A stretch of 64,000 nucleotides of DNA from Paenibacillus xerothermodurans (lineage in GTDB: Bacteria; Bacillota; Bacilli; Paenibacillales; NBRC-103111), in assembly GCF_002220865.2 (NCBI RefSeq), contig NZ_NHRJ02000003.1:348253-412252 (forward strand), read 5' to 3'. Position 1 is the stretch's first letter, and the number at the start of each line of letters is the position of its first letter. The position numbers were made by a program, and so were the translations under genes. The notes below the pieces were generated by a model that saw nothing but the letters and a program-made list of their open reading frames with translations, did not search any database and had not been told where the DNA came from. Positions 25,213-34,289 of this stretch are shown one piece after another.

Positions 25213-27021
25213 CTAAAGTATCATGTCCTTGGCATTCTCTATCACCCGTGACATAACGGCCTCTAGTCCGTTGATTGGATCATGCTGCTTCAACTCACCG
25301 AACTGTATGCCTGTCAATGCTTCAACCTGCGCAACAGGGACTTGGTATGTTTTATAGGCACCATAAGCAAATTCCACGTCCTGGATCAGGTTTTTTTGCG
25401 TTTGAAGATAGGCGGTGGCCGACAGGTTTCCATCAGATTTGACCATCACTGCAACCTTCCAGAATTCAGCCGGGATCTGAAATCCGCGGTATACCATGTC
25501 ATCCGTCCGAAACACCGGCCCGGTGAACACAGAGACCTTGAGCTGGTGATTGTCAGCATGCTCCAGCAGGTAATCTTCCAATTGAAGCCATATTTTTTGG
25601 TTGAAATTCGCGTGCTGAGGAGAACAATTCGTGAAGTGGAAGGTGTCCTCGTTAGCCTGCTCCGCGTTGTCGCCCCATACGGGATCTCGTCGCCGAACCA
25701 GATGTCCTCGATCGAGCGCATTGTCACTGTAAAGTTCAGGCCCGCTCTGGAATTTCTGCTCAATCCGCGGGTCGAAGTACCACTGATCTTTGCCCCGACG
25801 TACGTTTTTGAGTTGGGTGCCGTCAATATTAACTGCTGTATAATAAGCTAGCCTGCGGGTTTTACTCATAACGATGGAAAAATGGTTGTAATTTAACACA
25901 TGGCCTCCCGATTCCAACGGCACGAGGTCCTGCTCAACATCCGACCGGAACGCAGGATGGGGCACGCAGTGCGCTGCGCCAAGAAAGCCCGGTTCATACC
26001 CGGTGAGTCCTGCGTACCTGTCCTTACTCATTTCACCTACTGTCAGCTGCGCAGTCTCATGCTCCACGGTCCGCCAGTCCTGGATCATGCCATCGAGCAT
26101 CATCTGCTGCTCCTGCGTTAGACTTGCTTGCTGTTCAATCAGGTACTGCACGATACTGCTGATTCGTATGCCCTCGTTCGCCGCATACTCCCCCGGCTGG
26201 TCCGGATCCGGTATGCCAGCGTGATGCAGAGCAAGCACAATCCACTCATCGTTGAAAACAGGCGAGCCGGATGATCCCTCTTTGGTGTCCGCAGAATAGT
26301 GAATGTAATCGTCCACTATGTCCGTAATTTTATTCTCTCTGATTGTGATAGCTTTAGGCGCCCCTGCTGGATGCTGAATGATGGACACATACTCGCCGAC
26401 CAGGGCTTTGCCTGAAGGCCGAAGAAGCGGCAAATAGCCGAAATCGTTCAAGTGGAGTCCGTCGGTTGATTGCGGCTCGACCGCCACCAATGTAAAATCC
26501 AGTCCGACGTCGGTTATAAAAAAGCGATTTGGTTCCATACGAAAATTTGCAGCCGGGCGTTCCCTTAAAGTTAAATCAAGCTCGTAGTTGAATTGCGCCA
26601 GGCTGTAGAGCGCCGCGTCTGCGTTCTCGAGCACATGATTATTCGTTAACAGCAGCGTAGGGGAAACCAGAAACCCCGTGCCGTGGCCAAGCACCCGGCC
26701 GACGCGATCGCGTACCTCGATTCGGCAGACCGCCTTGCTCGCGTTCAACCCTGCCTGTAAATAAGCGATCGGGAACAGGTCGTTATTGCCAATAATACGT
26801 TCTACTGCAAGTCCATCACGCGGCGCGAGAATAGCGGTGCGAAATGCAGCCCGTTCCGGCGTGTCGACTTCCAGTGGGTTTTTCGACTTAAGCTCTTCCG
26901 CGATGTGTTCGCGTTCGCCCGTTCTCTCTAAGTAGCGATTCAATGCCTGGCGCTGCTGCATTTCCACAAGAGCCTCATTTGCCGGTTGCAATCGATCAGT
27001 TCGTATTGTTGACATAGACAT
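25213..27021 (-). CDS. trypsin-like protease fused to a DRGH-type DNA/RNA non-specific nuclease
   Basis: 602 residues, two enzyme domains. Residues about 95-300 form a chymotrypsin-fold serine protease: His129 in LTNNHV, Asp175 in LDFTLVAVE, Ser251 in EGSSGSPVF. Residues about 335-595 form an EndoG/NUC1 nuclease: Asp437-Arg-Gly-His440 (general base His440) and metal-binding Asn474 in NFNQKIWLQLE. All catalytic residues are present. An N-terminal helical segment (1-80) precedes the protease; no signal peptide or membrane segment is seen, so it looks cytoplasmic or released by another route. GGAGG 5 bases before ATG 27021. It is a single gene between unrelated neighbours. A role as protease-controlled nuclease in defence, conflict or programmed death is inference. 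Confidence 0.88.
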   Translation of the reverse strand: MSMSTIRTDRLQPANEALVEMQQRQALNRYLERTGEREHIAEELKSKNPLEVDTPERAAFRTAILAPRDGLAVERIIGNNDLFPIAYLQAGLNASKAVCRIEVRDRVGRVLGHGTGFLVSPTLLLTNNHVLENADAALYSLAQFNYELDLTLRERPAANFRMEPNRFFITDVGLDFTLVAVEPQSTDGLHLNDFGYLPLLRPSGKALVGEYVSIIQHPAGAPKAITIRENKITDIVDDYIHYSADTKEGSSGSPVFNDEWIVLALHHAGIPDPDQPGEYAANEGIRISSIVQYLIEQQASLTQEQQMMLDGMIQDWRTVEHETAQLTVGEMSKDRYAGLTGYEPGFLGAAHCVPHPAFRSDVEQDLVPLESGGHVLNYNHFSIVMSKTRRLAYYTAVNIDGTQLKNVRRGKDQWYFDPRIEQKFQSGPELYSDNALDRGHLVRRRDPVWGDNAEQANEDTFHFTNCSPQHANFNQKIWLQLEDYLLEHADNHQLKVSVFTGPVFRTDDMVYRGFQIPAEFWKVAVMVKSDGNLSATAYLQTQKNLIQDVEFAYGAYKTYQVPVAQVEALTGIQFGELKQHDPINGLEAVMSRVIENAKDMIL

Positions 27022-27248
27022 TCACTCCTCCGCTTGAATTGGTCATGGCCGTGAGTTGAGGCAGTGTCAAAAAAAGGGATGTACCTTCGCCCAAGAAGGG
27101 GCATGCTTCTATTAAACGTCATTCCGCCCTATCAGACATCGTCTGAAAGAATCAATTATATGTGAAGAAATGGTAAAGATGGCTCGTTTAGGAGAGTTCG
27201 CCGCCTGGCCGGCTGAACGCCGTGCAGCCACCCGGAATATACTTCGCG

Positions 27249-27277
27249 TTTACATATCGCTTTGCAGTCTGTACAAT
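27249..27277 (+). promoter_or_regulatory. probable promoter of uppP
   Basis: TTTACA (27249-27254), a 17-base spacer, and TACAAT (27272-27277) fit a housekeeping promoter. The predicted leader to the uppP start is about 105 bases. The rest of the 367-base gap between the nuclease gene and uppP shows nothing else I can name. Confidence 0.6.
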
Positions 27278-27388
27278 CAATCAGGTGGACAACTATCGCA
27301 CGATACCACTACAATGATGGAATACAGGAGCAATAGGCAAAAAGGGAATGGAGTAAGAGGAGAAAACCGTAAGGAGATGTTAACAAAG

Positions 27389-28222
27389 ATGGATCTGATG
27401 TTATTGATTAAAGCGATAATTTTGGGACTCGTGGAAGGGCTCACTGAATTTGCTCCCGTATCTTCCACCGGGCACATGATCATCGTCGATGATATGTGGC
27501 TTCAATCCGAGCAGTTTTTGACAAAGTATGTATCCAACACCTTCAAGGTGGTCATTCAACTCGGATCGATTTTGGCTGTTGTGATCTTATTCAGAGGGCG
27601 GCTGATGGAACTGCTCGGCATAAGGCGGGTGCAAGCAGCTGTTGCGGAGGACGGTACCAAACGGCTGAAGTTGACTCACGTAATCGTCGGGTTGCTTCCT
27701 GCCGGTGTTCTGGGAGTGTTGTTCGAGGATTACATAGACGAACACTTATTTTCGATAGAAACCGTATTGGTTGGATTGGTGTTAGGTGCGGTGCTGATGA
27801 TTGCCGCCGACCGATTTGCCCCGAAGCAGGTGAAAATGCAAACCGTCGACGAGATCACTTATCGGCAAGCGTTCACGGTCGGACTGATTCAATGCTTTTC
27901 GTTGTGGCCGGGATTTTCCCGATCGGGCTCAACTATCTCAGGCGGTGTCCTGCTGGGCATGAGCCATCGTGCGGCTGCTGATTTCACTTTTATCATGGCT
28001 ATACCAATTATGGCCGGCGCCAGCGGCTTGTCTCTATTGAAAAACTGGGAGTATTTCACACTGGATGCTCTGCCGTTCTTTATCGTAGGTTTTATTAGCG
28101 CGTTTGTGTTCGCGTTCCTTTCCATAAAGTTCTTTCTGCAGCTCATCAACCGCATCAAGCTAGTACCGTTCGCGATTTATCGTATTGTGTTAGCGGGAAT
28201 CATATATATTGTTTACTTTTAA
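27389..28222 (+). CDS. uppP: undecaprenyl-diphosphatase
   Basis: Dephosphorylates undecaprenyl pyrophosphate to recycle the lipid carrier for cell-wall synthesis and confers some bacitracin tolerance. 277 residues from ATG 27389, the family's normal length. Signatures are GLVEGLTEFAPVSSTGHM near the N-terminus and FSLWPGFSRSGSTISGGVLL in the second half, both parts of the active site, with about eight membrane segments. AAGGAG at 27371-27376 is 12 bases before this ATG; an in-frame ATG at 27377 abuts it and is less likely. Confidence 0.93.
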   Translation: MDLMLLIKAIILGLVEGLTEFAPVSSTGHMIIVDDMWLQSEQFLTKYVSNTFKVVIQLGSILAVVILFRGRLMELLGIRRVQAAVAEDGTKRLKLTHVIVGLLPAGVLGVLFEDYIDEHLFSIETVLVGLVLGAVLMIAADRFAPKQVKMQTVDEITYRQAFTVGLIQCFSLWPGFSRSGSTISGGVLLGMSHRAAADFTFIMAIPIMAGASGLSLLKNWEYFTLDALPFFIVGFISAFVFAFLSIKFFLQLINRIKLVPFAIYRIVLAGIIYIVYF

Positions 28223-28226
28223 TCTC

Positions 28227-28254
28227 GGGGGCCACAACTAGTGGCTCCTTTTTT
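28227..28254 (+). terminator. intrinsic terminator of uppP
   Basis: GGGGGCCAC (28227-28235) pairs with GTGGCTCC (28241-28248) around AACTA, followed by six T. Confidence 0.9.
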
Positions 28255-28260
28255 AATTGA

Positions 28261-28634
28261 GGAAGGGGCTGGCTTATTTGCTTACGAAAGTACCATTGGT
28301 TTGTTTGGGAACAGACTCTTGGGGGTGATAAGCCAGCGACAGTATTCTGGTCCTCAATAGCTTATTTAGTAATATTAGTACCGCTGTATCTTGTAATCTG
28401 TTACACCATCAACATTAAAATGAAGCGTAAATCAGCCCGTATGTTTTGTTATCCTATTTTGTGTGCACTTACCTTCATATTACCTACAGCCTTTATTATG
28501 GCTTCTTTCGGGGGTGGAAGCTTTTTCTCACGTGAAGCCCAGTTATTTTACTCATTTTTTTCCGCACCGGGATAATATTCGGTGTGGGCTACGGGTTGAT
28601 CTCACATGTGTTTCAATCCAAGAATATTCGCTGA
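28261..28634 (+). pseudogene. frameshifted small membrane-protein gene
   Basis: One frame is open from 28261 to the TAA at 28573 and encodes two hydrophobic helices (SSIAYLVILVPLYLVICY and CYPILCALTFILPTAFIMA). A one-base shift near 28569-28574 lets the sequence continue as IIFGVGYGLISHVFQSKNIR to TGA at 28632, which reads as a natural C-terminus. No start codon or ribosome binding site is found at the head, so a second lesion is likely. Family unknown. Confidence 0.5.
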
Positions 28635-28830
28635 TGCTGTTGGAAGAACAATGATTTGGACGTATTCGATCATATTTATATAGAAGCCCTGCCGCACGAT
28701 GTTTTCTTAGCGAACCGGAAATATTGCGATCGACCAGACTGTGCGGAGGACTGTCGGAAATCCGGCAGTTTTTCTCTTACTGCGGCCAGCGCTCACGTTG
28801 GTTGAACGGTACGATGCTGCAGATGTTGTA

Positions 28831-28884
28831 TTTACAAGATCTTCACGCAATCTCAACTGTACCTTTACATTGATTTGCTATACT
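28831..28884 (+). promoter_or_regulatory. PhoP-box array and promoter of phoX
   Basis: Five hexamers stand exactly 11 bases apart: TTTACA (28831), TTCACG (28842), TCAACT (28853), TTTACA (28864) and TTGCTA (28875). This matches the Bacillus Pho box, tandem TT(A/C/T)A(C/T)A units with 5-base spacers. TATACT at 28879-28884, preceded by TG in the extended -10 position, gives the promoter. The array sits directly upstream of -10, as in PhoP-activated promoters. Confidence 0.75.
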
Positions 28885-28945
28885 TCCCCTTAGAACCTGC
28901 ATCTAAGACAAACATCCAAAATCCGGTTTGGGAGGTATTCACAAG

Positions 28946-30379
28946 TTGGACAAGCCACTGAACAGACGTAACTTCTTAAAAGTAGGCGGCGCAGGTACGG
29001 TCGCACTACTATTAGGTTCGACGGGTGTGTTGTCATTGAGCCAGGCAGGTAAAGCGCTTGCAAATCCGGAAAGACCGCATCTTGGAGAGGCGGGTTACGG
29101 CCCTTTGGTGAAAGATCCTGGCGGAATCCTCAACCTTCCGCAAGGCTTTCAGTACCGAATCATTTCGGAACAGGGCGGTAAGCTCTCGGACGGAGGCATA
29201 ATTCCAGGCGCGTTCGATGGCATGGCGGCCTTCCAAGGCCCTCACAATAGCACCATCCTGGTGCGAAATCATGAGCAAAGCGGCAACACCCCCTATCCGG
29301 TTGAAGGCAAAAACCCTTATGATAAGCTAAGAACCGGCGGCACCACGGCGCTAGTCGTCGGTCCGAACCGGAAAGTAGTCGCTGAATATGTTACGTCTTC
29401 AGGCACCATTCGCAATTGTGCTGGAGGCGCCACGCCCTGGGGCACATGGTTGACCTGTGAGGAGACACGTGACCAGGGGCATGGTTATGTGTTTGAAGTG
29501 GATCCGCTGCATCCCGAAAATGATCTGTCGAAGACACCGATTCGAGAAATGGGTGCGTTCTCCCATGAAGCAACAGCAGTTGACCCGAGCACGGGGATCG
29601 TATACCTGACAGAAGACGGAAGCCCAAGCTTTTTGTATCGATTTATCCCGCATGATCGTAGTCAAAGGCTGGGCGCGCTGCAGAAAGGCGGGAAGCTGCA
29701 AGCCGCTGCGATTGAGGAAATTCCGGCAGCGCTGGCCAGTTCAATCGCAACCGGTCAAACGTTTGGTTTGGTGTGGAAGGACTTGGATCCAGAGAAACCG
29801 AGCCTTGAAGCAAAGGAAAAGGGCTGCATCCAATTTAGCAGGTTGGAGGGCGCTTATTTTGCCGGCGGTGTCTTCTGGTTCGATGACACCAGCGCGGGCG
29901 ATACGCGGTTAGGCCGGGTGTACCGGTATTTCCCGTCGACTAACACGCTTGAGCTGTTTTATGAGTCCTCCGAGGCAAACGACCTGGAAGCGCCGGACAA
30001 CATTTGCATCACTCCGTGGGGCGACCTGTGGATTGCGGAGGATGGCGGTGGAACCGACCGGATTATCGGTGTCACACCGGAAGGGCAGACGTACGTTTTC
30101 GCCGAGAATACCTTGAACGATTCCGAGCTGGCCGGGCCAGTCTTTTCCCCCGACGGCAAGACCCTGTTCGTGAATATTCAAAACCCTGGCATGACGTTTG
30201 CGATATGGGGACCTTTTCCTCGCAAAAATTCCGGCCGCCAACGCTTGATCGGTCATGCGGCTCCTCCAGCCCGCTTGGCACCTATCATTGGCGATAAGCT
30301 AGCTGCCTTCGCGGAGAAGCAGGGGATGTCACCTCTCGAAGCAGCGGCGCTCCACCGCCATGGCATGCCGATTCTTTGA
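28946..30379 (+). CDS. phoX: PhoX-type alkaline phosphatase (DUF839), Tat-exported
   Basis: 477 residues. An N-terminal Tat signal carries the twin arginine at residues 7-8 (NRRNFLKVGG) and a hydrophobic stretch to about residue 38. The body is a DUF839/PhoX beta-propeller with repeated blades (LVRNHEQSGNTPYP, CAGGATPWGTWLTCEET, DNICITPWGDLWIAEDG). PhoX enzymes release phosphate from organic esters outside the cell using iron and calcium. TTG 28946 follows GGGAGG by 10 bases; the upstream TTG at 28928 overlaps that site. A strong PhoP-box array precedes it, which supports the role. Confidence 0.88.
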   Translation: MDKPLNRRNFLKVGGAGTVALLLGSTGVLSLSQAGKALANPERPHLGEAGYGPLVKDPGGILNLPQGFQYRIISEQGGKLSDGGIIPGAFDGMAAFQGPHNSTILVRNHEQSGNTPYPVEGKNPYDKLRTGGTTALVVGPNRKVVAEYVTSSGTIRNCAGGATPWGTWLTCEETRDQGHGYVFEVDPLHPENDLSKTPIREMGAFSHEATAVDPSTGIVYLTEDGSPSFLYRFIPHDRSQRLGALQKGGKLQAAAIEEIPAALASSIATGQTFGLVWKDLDPEKPSLEAKEKGCIQFSRLEGAYFAGGVFWFDDTSAGDTRLGRVYRYFPSTNTLELFYESSEANDLEAPDNICITPWGDLWIAEDGGGTDRIIGVTPEGQTYVFAENTLNDSELAGPVFSPDGKTLFVNIQNPGMTFAIWGPFPRKNSGRQRLIGHAAPPARLAPIIGDKLAAFAEKQGMSPLEAAALHRHGMPIL

Positions 30380-30975
30380 GCCGGGAGCCGAGACTTGAAG
30401 CCAGCGAGCTCCTGGCAGTTACTCCACGATAAGAAGCGTTGCCTACAAATGCTTAATATAAGGCGTGCACAAACTATGCTTGCCGTGCCGCTGCAGCTCT
30501 AGTAGGTGGAAGTGTGCACAGCGAAAAGTAGACTTGCACGCATGCTCGTTTCAAGCTTGAGACTATCGGGAACCACTGTGGTTCCCGTTTCGCTATTGTC
30601 TGGCTTGCCAAAGCAGTCGTCTGATCGCCGCATTAGCGTGATAATGCCCCTTATCCTCTGGGGTGCCGGCGACTTTCGAACATGACGGTATTGCCAAGGA
30701 CAACTGCGGCGTCCCCGCCAGTTCGATCCGCGTAATGTCCCAGCAGCAGTCTCCCAACTGGACAATCGCCCTGCGGCAAATATTGCAACTGGCGTGACAG
30801 TCGATGTCACACGATTGCGCGCACTAGCGTTGGTCGTTGACTGGCGCTATGGTGCGGCAGCGTTCGATCGCCATAGCTAGTGCAAGTCGGCGTCAGCAAT
30901 GTCTGACGACCATACGCCCCTCAGCCTACGCCATGCAACTCACCCGAGTGTGAAATATAGCGCTCGTATCGTGGA
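30380..30975. other. intergenic stretch with one hairpin and no supported gene
   Basis: CGGGAACCA (30567-30575) pairs with TGGTTCCCG (30579-30587) followed by TTTCG; it may end phoX transcription. On the minus strand a frame is open from about 30817 down to the TAG at 30595-30593 and reads as a cysteine-rich peptide (CDIDCHASCNICRRAIVQLG) but has no ATG or site; it could be a gene remnant. Nothing else is supported. Confidence 0.4.
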
Positions 30976-30985
30976 ATTGGTACAT

Positions 30986-31013
30986 TTGAAAACGCTATCA
31001 TTCATGGTAGCAT
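30986..31013 (+). promoter_or_regulatory. promoter of the sugar ABC operon with a CcpA cre site
   Basis: TGAAAACGCTATCA at 30987-31000 matches the cre consensus TGWAANCGNTNWCA at every position. It overlaps TTGAAA (30986-30991), a likely -35, followed after 16 bases by TGG-TAGCAT, an extended -10 (TAGCAT 31008-31013). Binding of CcpA here would block transcription when a preferred sugar is present. Confidence 0.75.
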
Positions 31014-31067
31014 CTTCTTGTAACACCAGTGACCATGACCAGTACAGAGGGAGGACTGAAGAAGCAT

Positions 31068-32381
31068 ATGCGAAAAACGTTCTTAAGTATCATGGCGGTG
31101 ATGCTGTTGCTGGCGGCTGCGCTGTTGGGCTGTTCCCAGCGTCCGAGCGGCGCCACCGATGCGCCCGCGGACGGAAAAGCGGCGAGCGGCGGCAGTCAAC
31201 CGGCGGCGGCTGGCGGCGACAAAACCAAGCTCACGGTGTACAGCACCATGACGGACTCCTCAAACCAAGATGTCATGAAGCAAATTGCTGCGGACTTCAC
31301 CAAGGAAAATCCCAACCTGCAAATCGAGTTCCAATTTCCCGGTTCAGAGTATGAGAACATTTTAAAGGTAAAAATGGCGGCGAACGACCTGCCGGACGTG
31401 TTCGACACGCATGGCTGGGCGATCATCCGCTACGGCAAATACTTGGCCGACCTGAAGGACGAACCTTGGGCGGCGCAGCAAACCGACACCATTAAACCCG
31501 TCGTCACCGACAAGGACGGCAAAGTCCACGCTCTCGTCATGAGTGAGGCGAAGGACGGCATCTCCTACAATGCCGATATCCTGCAGAAGCACAACATCGA
31601 AGTGCCGAAAACATTCGAAGAACTGGTGGCGGCCGCTGAGAAGATCAAGACGGAGAGCAAGGGAGAGACATCGCCGTTCTTCATGTCCGGCATAGACAAC
31701 AGCATGATCGGCGGATTTTTGGATCTTCACGCTACGGCATTTTTTATTAGTCCGAAGCAGAACGACGCGCAAAGTCTGATCGACGGCAAATTCGATTGGA
31801 ACAAATGGACGCCATTGGCGCAGACGCTGCTTGACTTGCAAAGTAAAGGCTACATTAACAAAGACGTGCTGACCGCCAAAAGAAGCGATATGCCGCAGCG
31901 GTTTGCGCAGGGAAAAGTCGCCTTCGTCACAGGCTCCCCGTCGTTCGCGGACGAAGTGCATAAGATTAACCCCAACGTGAAAATCGGCATCATGCCGCTG
32001 CCTTCCGTAGTTCCCGGCGATGAGCCCACATTTACCGGCGGCGAACGGTACACTATGGCCGCATGGAAGGATGGAAAGCATCTGGCCGAAGCCAAGAAAC
32101 TGATCGCGTTCTTTGCCAAGCCGGAGAACATGTCGAAGATCGCCAATGCAACCAAACTGCCCTCCGGCTTGAAAAATATTGAGTCCAAGCACGAGTTCTC
32201 CGAGTTCTATGCCAAATACTCCAATATCCGCGTATTCCCGTACTTCGACCGAGTCTACCTGCCCAACGGCATGTGGGACGTGATGTGCAAAACAGGCACC
32301 GCACTGCTGGGCGGAAACATCACACCGGCGCAATTCTCCGAAAAAATGAAGCAGGAGTTTGAGCGCCTGCGCAACAAATAA
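31068..32381 (+). CDS. ABC transporter sugar-binding lipoprotein (family 1)
   Basis: 438 residues. A lipoprotein signal peptide ends at LLGC (Cys about 23), then a low-complexity Ala/Gly/Ser linker to about residue 60, then a family 1 extracellular solute-binding fold (KLTVYSTMTDSSNQDV, NDLPDVFDTHGW, TFTGGERYTMAAW). It captures an oligosaccharide and delivers it to the two permeases downstream. The ligand is unknown. ATG 31068 is the natural start of the signal peptide; GGGAGGA lies 13 bases upstream, a little far. Confidence 0.9.
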   Translation: MRKTFLSIMAVMLLLAAALLGCSQRPSGATDAPADGKAASGGSQPAAAGGDKTKLTVYSTMTDSSNQDVMKQIAADFTKENPNLQIEFQFPGSEYENILKVKMAANDLPDVFDTHGWAIIRYGKYLADLKDEPWAAQQTDTIKPVVTDKDGKVHALVMSEAKDGISYNADILQKHNIEVPKTFEELVAAAEKIKTESKGETSPFFMSGIDNSMIGGFLDLHATAFFISPKQNDAQSLIDGKFDWNKWTPLAQTLLDLQSKGYINKDVLTAKRSDMPQRFAQGKVAFVTGSPSFADEVHKINPNVKIGIMPLPSVVPGDEPTFTGGERYTMAAWKDGKHLAEAKKLIAFFAKPENMSKIANATKLPSGLKNIESKHEFSEFYAKYSNIRVFPYFDRVYLPNGMWDVMCKTGTALLGGNITPAQFSEKMKQEFERLRNK

Positions 32382-32389
32382 GGCGGGCA

Positions 32390-32408
32390 GGGAGGTGTCC
32401 GCCCTCCC
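32390..32408 (+). promoter_or_regulatory. intercistronic hairpin after the binding-protein gene
   Basis: GGGAGG (32390-32395) can pair with CCTCCC (32403-32408), with GTTTCG following. Such stems often protect the binding-protein mRNA and lower permease expression. The pairing is short and this is inference. Confidence 0.4.
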
Positions 32409-32440
32409 GTTTCGTTTACATCTGATAGGAGGTGCAAGCC

Positions 32441-33388
32441 ATGGCGGAATCGAAACCCGACTCCTCTTCCAGGTTGGGAAGAGGCGATACCACGCCCCGC
32501 GGCGGTTTCATCAAGCGGGCCATCCGAAGCGGCGCGATGGTGAATGTGCTGTACCTGCCGGCGCTCATTTTGTTCGTTGTGTTTATATTTTATCCGTTTG
32601 TCAAAGGTATCCAGATCTCGTTCACTAACTGGAATGGCTACAACCAGGACTACAAGTGGATTGGACTGCAAAATTACGCCAGACTGTTCAGTGATCCGGA
32701 TATCGCAAAAATCATACAAAACACGGTCATTTACGGCGTGGGCAGCTCGATCTTCCAGAATATTATCGGTCTCTGCTATGCGTTATTTCTCAATATGAGT
32801 ATCAGAATCCGCGGCTTAGTACGGACGATTATTTACTTGCCGGTCATTATCAGCTCATTGATCATGGGCTACATTTGGTACTTTTTCTTCCAGTATGAAG
32901 GCGGGGCGATCAACGATATCCTGCTTTTATTTCAAGACCAGCCCTCGAATTTGTTGGGTGACCCGCAAATCAATGTATGGATCATCACTTTCGTGAATAC
33001 ATATCAATATCTTGGCATTGCTATGGTGTTGTTCCTGGCTGGACTGCAAACGATCTCCAAGGAGTATTATGAAGCGGCAACCATTGACGGCGCGGGAGCG
33101 ATTTCACGCTTTATTCATGTCACTTGGCCTCTGCTTGCGCCCGCATTCACGGTTAGCATGGTGCTCAATTTGATCGGAGGATTAAAACTGTTTGACGTCA
33201 TTGCCGCACTGACCAACAGCGGTCCCGGCTACGCCTCCGCCTCCATGTCCACACTCATGTACATGCTCTACTTTGGCCGTGAAGATGCGGGATACGCGGC
33301 AACCATCGGAATTGTTATGTTTGTGATGATTTCCATTGTCAGCATGGTATCGCTCGTTTTACTTAGAAAACGGGAGGTGCAGGCATGA
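32441..33388 (+). CDS. sugar ABC transporter permease (MalF-like)
   Basis: 315 residues, six membrane segments after a polar N-terminal about 40 residues. The EAA loop that contacts the ATPase is seen as YYEAATIDGAGAISRFIHVTWPLL. ATG 32441 follows ATAGGAGG by 8 bases. Its stop overlaps the next start (ATGA). No ATPase gene is in the operon, so a shared ATPase such as MsmX probably energises it. Confidence 0.92.
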   Translation: MAESKPDSSSRLGRGDTTPRGGFIKRAIRSGAMVNVLYLPALILFVVFIFYPFVKGIQISFTNWNGYNQDYKWIGLQNYARLFSDPDIAKIIQNTVIYGVGSSIFQNIIGLCYALFLNMSIRIRGLVRTIIYLPVIISSLIMGYIWYFFFQYEGGAINDILLLFQDQPSNLLGDPQINVWIITFVNTYQYLGIAMVLFLAGLQTISKEYYEAATIDGAGAISRFIHVTWPLLAPAFTVSMVLNLIGGLKLFDVIAALTNSGPGYASASMSTLMYMLYFGREDAGYAATIGIVMFVMISIVSMVSLVLLRKREVQA

Positions 33389-34200
33389 TCCGCAACAAAT
33401 CCGGGCTGACCGCCCTCTCTATTTTGATCTGTTTGGTTCATATTTTGCCGTTCTATATCTTAGTCACGACGTCTTTTAAAGCAGTGGATGATCTAAGCTC
33501 CAAGTGGGTAATGCCCGGTTATGTGTATTTAGAAAATTTCAGGAATGCGTGGGTAGAGGCGAAACTGGGCACAGCCTTCCAAAATAACCTCATTGTTACT
33601 GTCATTGCGATCATGCTCATCGTTATATTCGGGTCCATCGCGGCTTATCCGCTGTCCCGTCGGCAGACCAAATGGAACAAGTTCATCTACATGCTGTTTG
33701 TTTCCGCTTTGATCGTACCGCCGCTGACGAGCTTGGTCCCGCTTTATAAATTTATGGTCGATCTTGGAGGCATGAATCAATATTGGGGAATCATTCTGCT
33801 GCATGTGGCGTTTCATCTGCCGATGACGATCTTTTTGTACACCGGTTTTATCAGCACCATTCCGCGTGAGTTGGATGAGGCGGCGATGATTGACGGCGCC
33901 GGACAGTTCGGTTTGATTTACCGGATCATTTTGCCGTTGTTAACGCCGATTACGGCGACAGTCATTATTTTGCACGGCGTGTCGGTGTGGAACGACTTTC
34001 AATTTTCTTTGTTTTTCCTGCAAAAGCCGGAATTGAGGACAGTGACCGTCGCGCTCTCCAGCTTCTTCGCGGAGGATGGGAACAAAGTCGGCTGGGTGGC
34101 GGCAGGTTCGTTCATGGGCGCTCTTCCGATGGTCGTCGTCTATTTGTTCCTCCAACGCTACTTCATTCAAGGTATGGCAGCTGGCGCAGTCAAAGGGTGA
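33385..34200 (+). CDS. sugar ABC transporter permease (MalG-like)
   Basis: 271 residues, six membrane segments. The EAA loop is ELDEAAMIDGAGQFGLIYRIILP, and the C-terminus FIQGMAAGAVKG is typical of MalG-type permeases. Translation is coupled to the first permease by a four-base overlap. It forms the membrane channel together with that protein. Confidence 0.93.
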   Translation: MIRNKSGLTALSILICLVHILPFYILVTTSFKAVDDLSSKWVMPGYVYLENFRNAWVEAKLGTAFQNNLIVTVIAIMLIVIFGSIAAYPLSRRQTKWNKFIYMLFVSALIVPPLTSLVPLYKFMVDLGGMNQYWGIILLHVAFHLPMTIFLYTGFISTIPRELDEAAMIDGAGQFGLIYRIILPLLTPITATVIILHGVSVWNDFQFSLFFLQKPELRTVTVALSSFFAEDGNKVGWVAAGSFMGALPMVVVYLFLQRYFIQGMAAGAVKG

Positions 34201-34289
34201 TTGGGTTTAGAGGATAGGGCGCGAAGCGGGTGAAAAGGAAGGTTAACAGATGCAAGCACGCGGACGGGGCGGGGGAAGGTGACGATACG

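Noticed and set aside
30899..31354. 151-codon plus-strand frame over the ABC promoter and binding-protein start
   Set aside because: It overlaps the signal-peptide region of the binding protein in another frame and has no site.
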